Below are positions 1-12,300 of a DNA stretch of 64,000 bases, piece by piece (positions within the stretch are counted from its first letter, which is position 1; every line of letters starts with the position of its first letter). The stretch comes from Polyodon spathula (lineage: Eukaryota > Chordata > Actinopteri > Acipenseriformes > Polyodontidae), in NCBI RefSeq assembly GCF_017654505.1, contig NC_054545.1:14303547-14367546 (forward strand). Reading direction: 5' to 3'. The translations under genes and the position numbers were made by a program. The notes beneath the pieces were generated by a model. It saw nothing but the letters and a program-made list of their open reading frames with translations, had not been told where the DNA came from and ran no database searches.

Positions 1-1318
1 CTCTACGATTTTGCCATTTGTATCTCTTAAACATTTAATCTCCTCTTTGAATGTTCTCTTGCTGTTGTAATATTGGAAAAACATTTTGGAATTGGTTTTA
101 GCTCCCTTAGCAATGTTTATTTCTATTTCTCTCTTGGCCTTTCTAACTTCCTTTTTGACTTGCGTTTGCAGTTCTGTGTACTCTTTCTGCGTACTTTCTT
201 TTTGGTCCTTTTTTAATGCTCTGTAAAGTGCCTTTTTTCGCTGAATATTTTTTTTTAATTGATCTATTAAACCATTTTGGCAATTTAGTTTTACATTTAG
301 ATTTGTCTACTTTAGGGATATAATTGTTTTGCGCCTCTAGTACTACATTTTTGAAGAACAACCATCCTTCTTCTGTGGGTGTTTTCTCTATTTTACTCCA
401 ATCTACTTCTGTTAGTCTCTGTTTCATTCCTTCATAGTTTGCTTTTCTAAAATTGTAAACCTTAGCTTTAGTCTTTACTTTTGGGGATTTAAAAAACACT
501 TCAAATGAGACCATGTTGTGGTCTGAGTTTGCCAGTGGTTCTCTGACCTCTGTTTTAGTTATTCTATCTTCGTTATTTGAAAAGACTAAATCAAGGCATG
601 CCTCCCCTCTAGTGGGTGCCTTCACAAATTGTGTTAGGAAGCAGTCATTTGTCATTTCCACCATTTCTATTTCATCCTTCGTGCTACCCACCGGGTTTTC
701 CCATTTTATTTGGGGGAAGTTGAAATCCCCCATTAGTATGGCTTCTCCTTTGCTACACACATTTCTAATGTCATTGTATAACAGATTATTGTGCTCACCG
801 TCTGAATCTGGCGGTCTATAGCATGCTCCTATTATTATGCCTTTTGAATTTTTGTCTGTTATTCTGACCCATATTGATTCGGTTTTATTTTCTTTGTCCA
901 GGTTTAACACCTGGGCTTCAAGACTGTTTCTTATGTATAGCGCTACCCCTCCTCCTCTTCTGTCCTGCCTGTCTTTCCTATACAGTGTATACCCACAAAT
1001 ATTATATTCGTCCCCATCACTCTCAGATAACCACGTTTCTGTAACACCTATCACATCATAGTTACCTGTTAGTGCAGTAGCTTCAAGTTCTAGAATTTTG
1101 TTTCTGATACTTCTAGCATTTAGATAAATACATTTAATGGTTGTCTTACCTGAGTTGTTGTTCTTGTTTTGATGCGGTCTCCCTTCTGTTTTTTTGTTGA
1201 TTTCTCCCCCCTTCCTTTCTAGTTTAAATGCTTCTGAACCTGCTCGAGGATCTTTTCTCCGAGTAGACTAGTTCCCTTGTTATTTAAATGCAGTCCATCC
1301 CGTCTATACAGATAACAC
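1..1318 (-). mobile_element. CR1-like LINE fragment (ORF1 tail and ORF2 endonuclease)
   Basis: Read on the minus strand, 1318 to about 1219 encodes the end of an ORF1 with the motif DGLHLNNKG and a stop at 1219-1221; this resembles the C-terminal block of the SGNH/GDSL-type esterase of CR1 ORF1. ORF2 follows, with an apurinic endonuclease domain: IGVTETW near 1050, the basic block RKDRQDRRGGGVALY, ACYRPP, MGDFNFPQIKWE and LANSDHNMVSFEV. The frame breaks near 230-300, then resumes with the linker before the reverse transcriptase (KAKREIEINIAKG, FFQYYNSKR) and runs off the window start. Homology ends abruptly near 1318, so the copy is 5'-truncated and, with the frame break, inactive as read. 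The CR1 assignment rests on the RKDRQ-RRGGGVALY signature. Confidence 0.85.
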
Positions 1319-1435
1319 ATGAACTGTTGAAATCACGGTACAATGATACAAGGAACGTAAACATCACATGAGAAAAATAAAAAACAAAGATTTCGCTAAC
1401 AGACACATCCTTTGAAATAGGTCAATATTAAGTTA

Positions 1436-1441
1436 TTTATT
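1436..1441 (-). promoter_or_regulatory. possible polyadenylation signal downstream of bub1b
   Basis: AATAAA on the minus strand, about 320 bases beyond the last recognisable bub1b codon. Position and motif fit a 3' end signal, but the region is AT-rich and the hexamer could be chance. Confidence 0.25.
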
Positions 1442-1996
1442 TTATCAAATCTCACAGCTATAACTATAAGCTTTATTAAACATTTACTAATCTCTGTTGC
1501 TTGGCTTTTTTGTAGCAAACTTAGCTAATGTTTCTAGCAAAACTATAATCTATATAAAACGGATACACTATTGTTACTCAAACTTCTGCATGATGTATGT
1601 TGCCTAAACCTGTATTATTGTTAAAATGTAGGCTTATGAAGTCTATATTTAGTTTTTAGTGAACTCCTACTAGACGTAATTCTATCAAAAACAGAATTAG
1701 TGCATTGCAACAGTGGTCCACATCTGCTTCGTTGGTTTTGGTTTAACTTCCAATTTATCAAATTAGAATGATAATTTGATTTTAGAACACATTCTAAAAT
1801 ATATTTCAAAACGTGCTCTAACTACTGCGTAAACACATTTTAAAAAACTGCACGTTGTGGCAGATTCAAATTGTGCTGCAAATTCTGCCAGAAGATTTTG
1901 CATCACTACAGCTCCCATTCTACAAGGATGTTGTGCAAAGCAAATGTTATAAATTCAGTGGAAGTTCGCAATCAGGACTGATGCAAGATGCAAATA

Positions 1997-2003
<7 letters not shown>

Positions 2004-2064
<61 letters not shown>
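2004..2064. repeat. (TA)n microsatellite
   Basis: About 60 bases of almost perfect TA dinucleotide, lying in the intron before the last recognisable bub1b exon. Confidence 0.95.
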
Positions 2065-2066
<2 letters not shown>

Positions 2067-2845
2067 CACACACTTACACCCTGTCCTGGTCCTCTAGCAA
2101 TAGTTTCTCCTCCTCACAGCTTGACTCCAGCTCTTTCACAAGTTTCCATTCCGAATCCTCTTCAAAATACGATATCGGCAATACCCAAAAGATCAACCTT
2201 CAAAAGCAAAAACATCATGACGCCATTTCATTTTATCCAAAGGATGATTTGATGTCTACTGGGAGTACAATACAGTGATCTCACAATAATAGAAAGAAAT
2301 GTCTGTCTTTGTTCAGTTGCACTGTGAATTTTTGTTTAATCTTTTGACCAATGATCCCCACAGAAGGTTTAACTGTAGTGCCTCTAAAGAGTACTTATCT
2401 AAAAAGATTGCATTTGCTATCCTCTACAATTCCTACTTGATTAGACATTAACTAGGTTACAGTTAGTAATAGCCAAGCTATTCTCTTGCCACCACACAAA
2501 TTATTTGAGGGCACCTTGCTTAAAAACCTACCTGATAAGGATTGGTATACTCTGACAATATCTCCTGTCCCATGAATGCCTGAGCTGTACAGAACCCACT
2601 GACCGACTGCACTCCAGGCTGCAAATCCAGATCCAGACTATGAAAGAAGTCGACTGTCTTCAGTGCACAGCCCTCCTCGATAAAGAAACTGGGTACAGAA
2701 AGAGTATTATCACAAAAGGTAATGCATGTTATTGTTTGCAATACCTGCATAATATTGCTGAGTACAGCTCAAAAATGTAGTATGTTTTAAACAAATCTGG
2801 ACATATTTTAAAAGGTGACATTAAAAAAGGAAAAATATATATATA

Positions 2846-3349
2846 CCATATTCCTTCGAATTGAAGATACACTTTTCCAGCCATTTTTTTCTTCTCAAAT
2901 ATCCTGCATCGTAAATTAGAGTGCAGTATAAAAATTGCCTACAAAAAAAGACGTCACTGCCCGAAGCATGACTTTACTGGCGAGAAAAGATGAACCAAAA
3001 CATTACTGCTGAATCTCAAATCATCCATGACTTAAAAGCAGCCATTTTCAAAGAAGCATAATTAGCTTCCTGAGAAATTCCAAGACATGCCAAGCAATAC
3101 CAGTTCACAAGCTGGGAGAAAACAAGGCGGGAGTAATGTCAAGTGGAAATGAGAAGCAGCAGACAACTGTAGTGCTCTGTGCGATATAGCAGACTGCCGC
3201 AAACTGCCGCAAACTGCCGCAAACTGCCTCCATATGCGTAATTGAGGCTGTACCTTTGTAAATTAATGCATACGTTTATTGATGTTTTATTTTTTCCTCA
3301 AAATGGGGGTGGTAAATTTGGGCTGCATCTTAAATTCGAAGGAATACGG
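2846..3349. mobile_element. 504-base terminal-inverted-repeat element (MITE-like)
   Basis: The left end CCATATTCCTTCGAATTGAA and the reverse complement of the right end, CCGTATTCCTTCGAATTTAA, are imperfect inverted repeats of about 26 bases. TA dinucleotides flank both ends (2844-2845 and 3350-3351), as expected for a TA target duplication, although the surroundings are TATA-rich. No transposase-like reading frame is visible, so it is probably non-autonomous. An internal run near 3190-3225 repeats CAAACTGCCG three times. It sits in a bub1b intron. Confidence 0.75.
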
Positions 3350-4184
3350 TATATATCCTAAAATGACTAGTTTTATCAAGGACCTATACATTTTGTAACA
3401 AATGTATGTATGGTGGTCTGCATTGTTAGCAGAGTACCTTGTTAAGGACTGAGTCAGGAGATTGATGGTTTAATAACCAGCTCAGACTACCTTCCTTGTG
3501 ACTCGATGACAGTTGTTTAACTGGGTAAAAGAAATGGTTTCACTCACTCCAAAGAACAGACAAAATAAAAAGCCCACTAACCAGTCTCCCAGCAGTAGTG
3601 TTTCTGGTCGGATATCTCCGTGCACCAATTGAGCACTGTGCATTGCAAGCTGACAGTTAGAAATGCAGAAAAACTCTGGGAGAGTCGCTTTGCTTGCAGA
3701 ATATCCTGGAATATTCACAAAAACAAAATAGAAACTCTTGTTTAAATGTACCAAGAACTGAATCAAGACATGACTTTAATAAACTGACCCCTTACCTAAA
3801 TACCTCCAGAAAATAATTTGTTAAATAACAAAAACTGAAAAGTTAAAATGATTATTGTGATAAGATAAATTTATATACTGCCATCATGTTGGTAGATACA
3901 AGGTACCTTTTTTCCTCTTTTAGATCAATTTCGCAAAAGGTAAAAAAATGAATTATATGAATTGGTGCTTCTACTGCATGCTGTAAAACATTGGTAGGCA
4001 CCCAAGTTAACGCATATATTTTTTAAACACCTGCAATTTTATTTAAATAAATGAAAACTCCAATATCCATTAAATGAATACAATGACTGTTTATGCAAGT
4101 GCATTCACAAGGTCATGACTGTTGGAGCACAGTAAATCACATTGAAGGTGATCTAGAGCTATTTTAACATTTACCTGTAGTGTA

Positions 4185-5020
4185 TGGGGGTTGAGACTCT
4201 GGTTCAATGTCAATGGCCACCAAGAAGGGGACCACAGGTAAGCTGCGACCATAAAGGGGTAGAGCTCAAGGAAAGCAGTAGATGTGAGCTGTGGTGGAAG
4301 AGCTTGAATTTCAGGGTGCCAGGGACTGGAGAACCATTGGTTGTAGAAGACTCCACGGAAGCAGATGGAGGAGGCATCAATATGGAGGGGGCAGAAATTA
4401 AGTCATCATAGAAGATGGATAGGCCATTTCAGTGCTGCTGAAGGGGTCCACATCATAATGTGCTTGTGGGCTTCAGCAGAGATGTTGATGTAAAAGTTAA
4501 GTTTCTTACAGTAGAGGTGAGAGTGAGAAAGTGGTGATCCGGAGTCGAAGTGACTATTTAGAGATTGTCCGGCTGACCTGAAAACGAGATGAGCTGGACT
4601 GCATCCGGTCCCTTAACAGGGGCTGGAGGGCAGGCCTCAAAGAGGAGAAGGTCCAGGACAATTCTGAGAAAGTCAAGGGAGTGCGCTGAGCTGACTGTTT
4701 TCTCCTCTGAGGGGGGGATGAGAAGCAGGAGGAAGGTGACGTGATGGTGGTTGAGCTGGATCCAACAGAGGACATCAGAGAGGTAGTCAAAAATCTTTGG
4801 CTGCTATGGCAGCCAAAAGCGAGCAGGGTAGCAAAATAGAATTGACCTGTTGGTGCCAAAGAGGACTGCAAGAGATCCAGAGTGAGAAACAGCAGAATCA
4901 GGCCATAGACAGTGGCCCTGGGGCATGATTTAGGTTTTAAACAGGGAGTCCCAAGCTCCTGCCCCCCAAACCACACTTCAAGGTTACAATTAAAAAGCTC
5001 TTCAGGCCAGGACACTGTCA
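4185..5020. other. GC-richer block of unknown origin in a bub1b intron
   Basis: This block is clearly richer in G and C than its AT-rich surroundings and has open frames on both strands, the longest 155 codons on the minus strand ending at 4554. None resembles a family I know. It lies where the missing bub1b kinase exon(s) should be, so it may be an inserted mobile-element remnant. No terminal repeats could be seen. Confidence 0.35.
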
Positions 5021-8000
5021 AATGACTTTGTTTTGCTTGTAGGTCAGGCTCAGTTTAATGTTATTCAGAAACAACAACTGCAAAGATAATTAATAGCATA
5101 CAAATCAATAATGAAATGCCTGCACCGCCATAATCTTCCAGTGTCCATTCTGCACCACTTTATCCAAAAGAATATATTTTATCACATTTACCACAACGCT
5201 GAAAAACAAACATCAAGTGTGATTATTGCAAAACATTGTGTACACTCTAAAAATTCTAACGGTCTTAGATTTAATTCTTACCAGTTTACGGACATGATTG
5301 CGGTAATCTTACCTTAATAACTATAGATTTACTATCATCGGTGTCCATGGAGTTTTCCAAAATATACTTTGTAACCCTCAGAGGTTATTGCTTCCCGCTG
5401 AATTATATAGGTTTCACCACCTGCAAATAAACAAAATCATGATTTTAAAACAGTTATCCATAAGTACCGGTTATGGGTTCCATAAAAATGTCTGCACATG
5501 TCCTATTGTTTGCATTGGTAGCACAGACATTGCTTTGTGAAATAAAACTTTTACATAGACCTACATGCTGAGGCTTTCTTTTGTTTGGCAGGTTGTTTTT
5601 GTTTTCCTAAAAAATATTCTTTATATATATATATATATATATACTGCCAAGTCTTTGCATGCCTTTTCACTGATGTTATGTTTAATTACCGATACTTTCT
5701 TAAAAGAGGAACAGTCTCCAGCAATGTGACCCTGCTTGTGGCACAATGATGGCTGAAATCTCCTTTTCTGAAAGAAACCCCTGCAACCTCAATAGTACAC
5801 AAACAGCCACCTAAAATAAACCGTGGATCCAGATTCACAGCATGTTATGAGAGTGCAAAAAGGAATGCTATATGAGTATCTTTTGTGGAAAGTGTGGTGT
5901 GTATGTATACATAACAGCCAATAAAGGCAAATGGAAATTGACAAAAAAAAACACTTAAATGTAGTCACCTAGAGAGAAAAAAAGTTGCCATGGTGACCAA
6001 AACGGTTGCTACTTTATTTATAATATAATATAAATTATTTTATGACTAAATCTCATCTCAATTTATTCCAGTTTGTTATCCTATTCACTTTAGAACTTCA
6101 CCCCCTTCAGCTTAATTAAAATCTTAGTCTATTAATTCACTTCCTTATCAACATGTTGCTTTGGTTACCTAAAGACACTTCATCACCCTCCTCCAGTGTA
6201 GGCATTTGCCCAGATTCCACGTGAAACTCTGGAAAGGAGCTCAGAGGTTTGGAAATGTTCCCCAAGAGCTGCCTTCGAACCTGCATGTTCCAGGGGTCTT
6301 CAGCTAGAGTACATGTGGAAAAATAATGTGTTTTCTATTAAAGCATGTAATTACTTTTTAAAACAGCAGAGTTGAATTTATTAAGATGTTAAAAAAAAGT
6401 TAATTGCTTCCAGTTTTTCACATGACACCCATAGGAAAGTAAAATGACAATGCTTAAGAGAAATGGCTACAACAGTTTTTTTTTTAAATCTTAATTTCTT
6501 GTAGCTTGTGTATACATCATGACTAGGACTAAAAACAAGAAAAACCTGGCTGGGCAATATTAATATTAACGATATCAGGGTTAAGTATAAAAGTTAGAAG
6601 GTGCTTGCCTGCTGTCTCATTGCCTTCAGTGGGGGCACACACAGACGGAGACTGCCCGAGCTCCAGTTTGCTTGGGACCATCTCTTTGACAGAAGAAAGT
6701 CCACCCATTGAGGAAGTAGAAGAGGCCGAGGAGACGGAAAAATGAGCATCTTCTAAACTGGCTTCCATAATTGGACTGAAAAGAAAACAGTTGGTTAGCA
6801 TCAACACAGCCTTGCAGTGGTATTGAAATGGGTACTACTGTGTGCATCTAACAAGAAGATAGCACTGCTTGTTATAGATTGAGTATTTTCTTTTATCTTT
6901 TACTATTACATTATCATGACACTTTGATTCCTCAGCAATTTTAAACATTATCAAATGTTTAGTAATAGTAACAGAAACTAAGGGATTGATTTGGTCAACC
7001 AATACTCTTATCTCAGTGGTGTAAAATTCCAGCAGAGGCTCAAAATCAACAAGGTTTTCTCTTTATCTTGTGTCCTTACAGCTGAAATAACCACAGTGGT
7101 AATGTAAAAAACCTGGATGGTCAGCAACTTGTTTTCTGAATTGGAGTGTAGCTATGGAATAATGGAAATATAAAAACAAGAATTTGTAGCCATGGGAATT
7201 GTAGTTTATTTATCTAATGCACCTGGCCAGCATGTTTAAATTAGCATTCCATTCTTAATTCAACAAGCACTGTAGTAAATACTACTTAGCAAACTCAGTT
7301 TGGTCCAGTTAAATGGGATTCTGGTTGTTATATATAAACCTTTACTGTACAGTGCAACCAAATAGCAGGATACCACCCTGTGGCGCGGTAGCCTCCTAGG
7401 CCAAATGGTATTGGCAAAGACACAAAGCTGCAAGGTTAACACAAAATAACACAGTAGAAACTAAGAAATACACATTTAACAAAAAAAAAAAAACACACAC
7501 GAGGGCCAAAACAAAACACTCCACATAATTGAAAACTCAAATAAACCAACGGGACAGCACACAAACACTAATCTTCACCATGAAAACCGACATTAATTCT
7601 CAATACTATTTCTAAATTACCACCCTTGATCACATATTTCAAACACCCATGGCTGAAGCCTTATTAATCATTTATTCACTTGTCTGCTCCAGCCACATTC
7701 CCACGTATTTTGACAGGAACAAATTTAACCCCCTCCCTGCCAACTATTATTCCCCACATAACCATGCACTGGCTGGGGTTTCACTCTGACACACAGCCAC
7801 ACACTCCAATATATTTGTCTGTTTTATTACCCGAGCTTTTTAACTCTGACAGCCTGCTCGTTTACAGATGGCATTATGGCAAATCTTTTATGAGTCACCT
7901 CCTCACGGAGAGAGTTCTCTGGTTCTGAATCACTCCTTTGTGCCATCACTCCATTGAAAGGGGTGGAGGCTAGCTGGGCTGCTCTCACAAAATCACATGT

Positions 8001-9242
8001 GTTTTCTGGACTGGGACACAGGGTTTTATTACGGTAATCACCAAGAATAGCGTCTTCATTCAAGGGTTCAATTCCTTTCAGCTCATCCTAAGAGGGTGAA
8101 TTTAACCATAAAAGAAACATGGTATTTTAAGCAAACTGAAATATTGTTAACGTGACAATAATAAAAATTGAAAGCAGCAAAACAAATGTAGGCATAGGGC
8201 AAGTGGTTTTACTTTTTAAAGCAAGTGGCAAATTACATCTTCATGTGCATCACTCAAACATAAAACATTTAAAATTGTGTTTCTCATTAAAAACTGCAAG
8301 CAGAATTCTTTCCAGGCTTCTAAGAAATTACAAAAACGATCTTCATGTTACTATGGTCTTCCAGAGACATTTCTTACTCTTTCAGCAGCAGATTCATTGG
8401 CGATGTCTACAATGGTACCAAGAGGACAACGGACGCTAGGTTTGGAAGTGGTCACAGGACGCCTGCAAAGCAACCAGAGTACAAAAAGATAATCACGTCA
8501 AACATGTCTGAGCAATGGATTAATTAACATAAAATAAAATGCAGATTTAACTGACATCTGAAAGTATGCATTTGTGGAATATGTTTTAGCAAACAAAAGT
8601 GAAACAGGGTCAACTATAAAATTCAAGCTGTTTTGATATTAAAAGCTTATAACTAAAGTGATTATATCAGAAGCTTGTCCCCACTGACTCCCATAATATT
8701 CTAACGATTATTCTCAATGTGGTGGTAATAAGCAGAGGTTGACATTGCCTAAATTCGCTAAACTTACTCTGTAAGTTCTTCTGAATTAGCACTCTCGTCT
8801 AAAATGGTAAAATCAGTGAACTTAGAGAGGTGCATTGATCAGCAGTGGTCCAAAACCTGGTAAATTTGTGCCTAAGGAGGAAGAAAAAAAAGATTAATAT
8901 TAAACCAAGTAAATCAGTGAAAATATCAGTCTTTTAGTCAATTACCAGTCTTCATAAACATTTTTTCAAATTCATGGTCGTCTTTGACAGACTGATCCTC
9001 AAACACTTCATCTGTGGGCACAACAGACATACCCAATGACAGTCAATAACTAAACCTGGTTCAGCATAAAATATATTACACTAATGTCCAAGTGTACTGC
9101 CTTTTAGGATTAGCATGGCTACATAACAGAAATATTTATCAATGCATTCCACCTAAAAGTAGAAAACTCTCTTTACAATCGTATTTCTGTTTCTGGAGTT
9201 GTTCAGTGCTACTAAAAGGCAATGGAAGAGTAATATGCTAAG

Positions 9243-9244
<2 letters not shown>

Positions 9245-9340
<96 letters not shown>

Positions 9341-9341
9341 A
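9245..9341. repeat. (TA)n followed by (GACA)n microsatellite
   Basis: About 65 bases of TA dinucleotide pass directly into about eight GACA/AGAC tetranucleotides. It lies in a bub1b intron. Confidence 0.95.
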
Positions 9342-9823
9342 AGCTTTTTGGGTAAAATGAAGAAAAGCTTAACAGACAGGTTGCAAGTGTTATCTATTTC
9401 AATGAAAATCACTTTACAGGTCTGTAAAGGTTTCACACGATACACTAACTGTTTGATGAGGACCTTGCATATAGTTATTACTTAAAACATTTGATTCCAT
9501 TGTAAAATACTGTAGTTAAATGTTGCATGTAAAATATCTAATAAAAAGACCACTTTAAATACAGTACTAAGCATTTTTTCATTAAAATGTGCATCATAGT
9601 TTAAATATCTAATCCACTAAAAACAAAGATTTGGTAAAACAAACAAAACAACAATTTACCTGCAAAACCAACAATATCATTTCCACTTTGAAAAGGTTGG
9701 TTATCCCTGTGGAAGAAAAAGTATGTATTAGAGAACAGGGGGGGGGGGGTGTACTACTAACTTGTTCCAAGTAATAAAGGGTTTGGAATGTGGTTCACAA
9801 GACATTTATGTACAATGGTAATA

Positions 9824-11276
9824 CACTGAACAAAAATAAACACAATATGCAACAATTTCAAAGATTTTACTGAGTTACAGTTCATATAAGGAAATCAGTC
9901 AATTGAAATAAATTCATTAGGCCCTAATCTATGGATTAGACATGACTGGAAATACAGATATGCATCTGTTGGTCACAGATACCTTAAAAGAAAAAAAGGT
10001 AGGGGAGTGGATCAGAAAACCGGTCAGTATCTGGTGTGACCACCGTGTGCTTCATGCAGAGCGACTCATCTCCTTCGCATATAGTTGATCAGGCTGTTGA
10101 TTGTGGCAGGTGGAATGTTGTCCCACTCCTCCTCAATGGCTTTGCGAAGTTGCTGGATATTGCTGGGAACTGGAACACGCTGTCGTGCACGTCGATCCAG
10201 AGCATCACAAACATGCTCAGTGGGTGACATGTTGATGAGTATGCAGGCCATGGAAGAACTGGGACATTTTCAGCTTCCAGGAATTGTGTACAGATCCTTG
10301 CGACATGGGGCCGTGCATTACCATGCTGAAACATGAGGTGATGGCGGCGGATGAATGACACGACAATCTCGTCACTGTATCACTGAGCATTCAAACTGCC
10401 ATCGATTAAATGCAAAATCGTTGTCCGTAGCTTATGCCTGCCCATACCATAACCCCACCGCCACCGTGGGGTACTCTATTCACAACGTTGACATCAGCAA
10501 ACCGCTCGCCCACACAACGCCAAACATGCTGTCTGCCACCTGCCCGGTACAGTTGAAACCGGGATTCATCCGTGAAGAGCACACTTCTCCAGCATGCCAG
10601 TGGCCACTGAGGTGAGCATTTGCCCACTGAAGTTGGTTACGACGGCGAACTGCAGTCAGGTCAAGACCCTGGTGAGGATGACGAGCACGCAGATGAGCTT
10701 CCCTGCGACGGTTTCTGACTGTTTGTGCAGACATTATTCGGTTGTGCAAACCCACAGTTTCATCAGCTGTCTAAGTGGCTGGTCTCAGACGATCCCGCAG
10801 GTGAAGAAGCCGAATGTGGAGGTCCAGGGCTGGCGTGGTTACACGTGGTCTGCGGTTGTGAGGCCGGTTGGACGTACTGCCAAATTCTCTAAAATGACGT
10901 TGGAGGCGGCTTATGGTAGAGAAATGAACATTAAATTCTCTGGCAACAGCTCTGGTGGACATTCCTGCAGTCAGCATGCCAATTGCACGCTCCCTCAAAA
11001 CTTGAGACATCTGTGGCATTGTATTGTGTGACAAAACTGCACATTTTAGAGTGGCCTTTTATTGTCCCCAGCACAAGGTGCACCTGTGTAATGATCATGC
11101 TGTTTAATCAGCTTCTTGATATGCCACACCGGTCAGGTGGATGGATTATCTTGGCAAAGGTGAAATGCTCACTAACAGGGATGTAAAGCTTTTAATGTGT
11201 ATGGAAAATCTTTTATTTCAGCTCATGAAACATGGGACCAACACTTTACATGTCGCGTTTATATTTTTGTTCAGTG
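9824..11276 (-). mobile_element. Tc1/mariner transposon, inactive, inside bub1b
   Basis: The ends CACTGAACAAAAATA (left) and its exact complement (right) are inverted repeats, with TA at 9822-9823 and 11277-11278 as the expected target duplication; length 1453 bases. The minus strand encodes a Tc1-type DDE transposase in pieces. From 11034 comes a helix-turn-helix region (MLTAGMSTRAVAREFNVH), then VRNRRREAHLRARHPHQG, then the first catalytic block SVLFTDESRFQLYR and GGGGVMVWAGIS, then the second block FQHGNARPHVA. The pieces fall in different frames, so the transposase is broken. It lies in the intron between the 11470-11340 and 9706-9660 exons of bub1b. Confidence 0.92.
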
Positions 11277-11527
11277 TATATTGAAATATACATTATATCA
11301 CCAAAAAATACAATACTTTCTACTGCTAGAATTGCTTACCTGATTGATATAAACTCTGGTTCCACATATACTTGGAACCCTGTTTTATCCCCTCCAGTTA
11401 CAGAATGGGGGGCACTTTCCAGAGCAACTGGTGATCCAAGCATCTCGCACGCTTTTCTTTCATGTAAGGTCTATATAAAAGGAACACCATATAGAACATT
11501 TACACATTAATATGGTTGACAGCTTTC

Positions 11528-12300
11528 TGTCTGTTTCAACAAACGGCCTGCGGCAGAGATCGAATGATGCTTGGTGTTAGATCTCCCTCCCGACCTCAGA
11601 GGGTGCTAAATAAAGGGAGCAGAATACCCTGAACTAAAAGGCATGACACTTTATTCCCGTGGATAGGTGGAAGTCGGCGGGCTAGAAAAGGGACTGAACT
11701 ACAGTACCTGAACGGAAAACGGAGTGGCATCAGAGGATTGGAGAAGCGGATGCGCTTGGTAACCAAGGGGTTATGAGCGAGGATATAAAATAGGGGCGTA
11801 GCAAAGTAACCTGTTCCTTGGCAAGTGATTAGTGTTAACCTACAAGGAGTCTGTGTTGCCGTATTGTGAACCGTGAATTTTGTCTTCTGTTTGTTAGTGT
11901 TTGTCAACTGTTGTCTGTTTTTTAATAGACTATCAGTAGCACGATTCTGAGCAGTACCGAAAACGAGCATAAACCCGGACATCACTTTCACAAAGAACTG
12001 TAATACACCACTAGCACTTATTCACTGTAACTAAGAACCGTATTTGTGTTTTGTGTTAAGTGTTGGTGTGTTAAAATGGACTTCTGGTTGCTGGTCAAAC
12101 CCATGGGATTTTCAAGGACTAAGTGATACACGCTGCTGTATTCACTTCCATCATTTATTATTTACAGCTGTTCGTCATAAGGCTCTGGACATTGTTAATA
12201 AACCAAGAAACACCCTTGCACCTGGAAATCATTGTCTGTGTTTTATATCCACACTGCACGGCACACATCTGTAATCACTTTGCCACACAGCTGTACTACT
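11528..12300 (+). mobile_element. LTR-like repeat, copy 1
   Basis: This segment matches 60434-59670 in the opposite orientation: both begin TGTCTGTTT, share GGTGTTAGATCTCC shortly afterwards, and end near GCCACAC. In reading order each copy has a TATA-like box (GATATAAAATAGGG near 11778), then several hundred bases, then AATAAACC (near 12197). That order fits a solo long terminal repeat with promoter and polyadenylation signal. No coding part is attached. Exact ends and target duplication were not resolved. Confidence 0.6.

Noticed and set aside
513..1061. Plus-strand open frames over the LINE endonuclease
   Set aside because: They are the reverse side of the minus-strand CR1 ORF2, which has recognisable domain motifs.
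7440..7830. C-rich plus-strand stretch resembling an LTR
   Set aside because: It lacks a convincing TATA/AATAAA pair and no second copy was seen in the window.
10036..11186. Plus-strand open frames across the Tc1 element
   Set aside because: The transposase motifs are all on the minus strand; the plus-strand frames are shadows.
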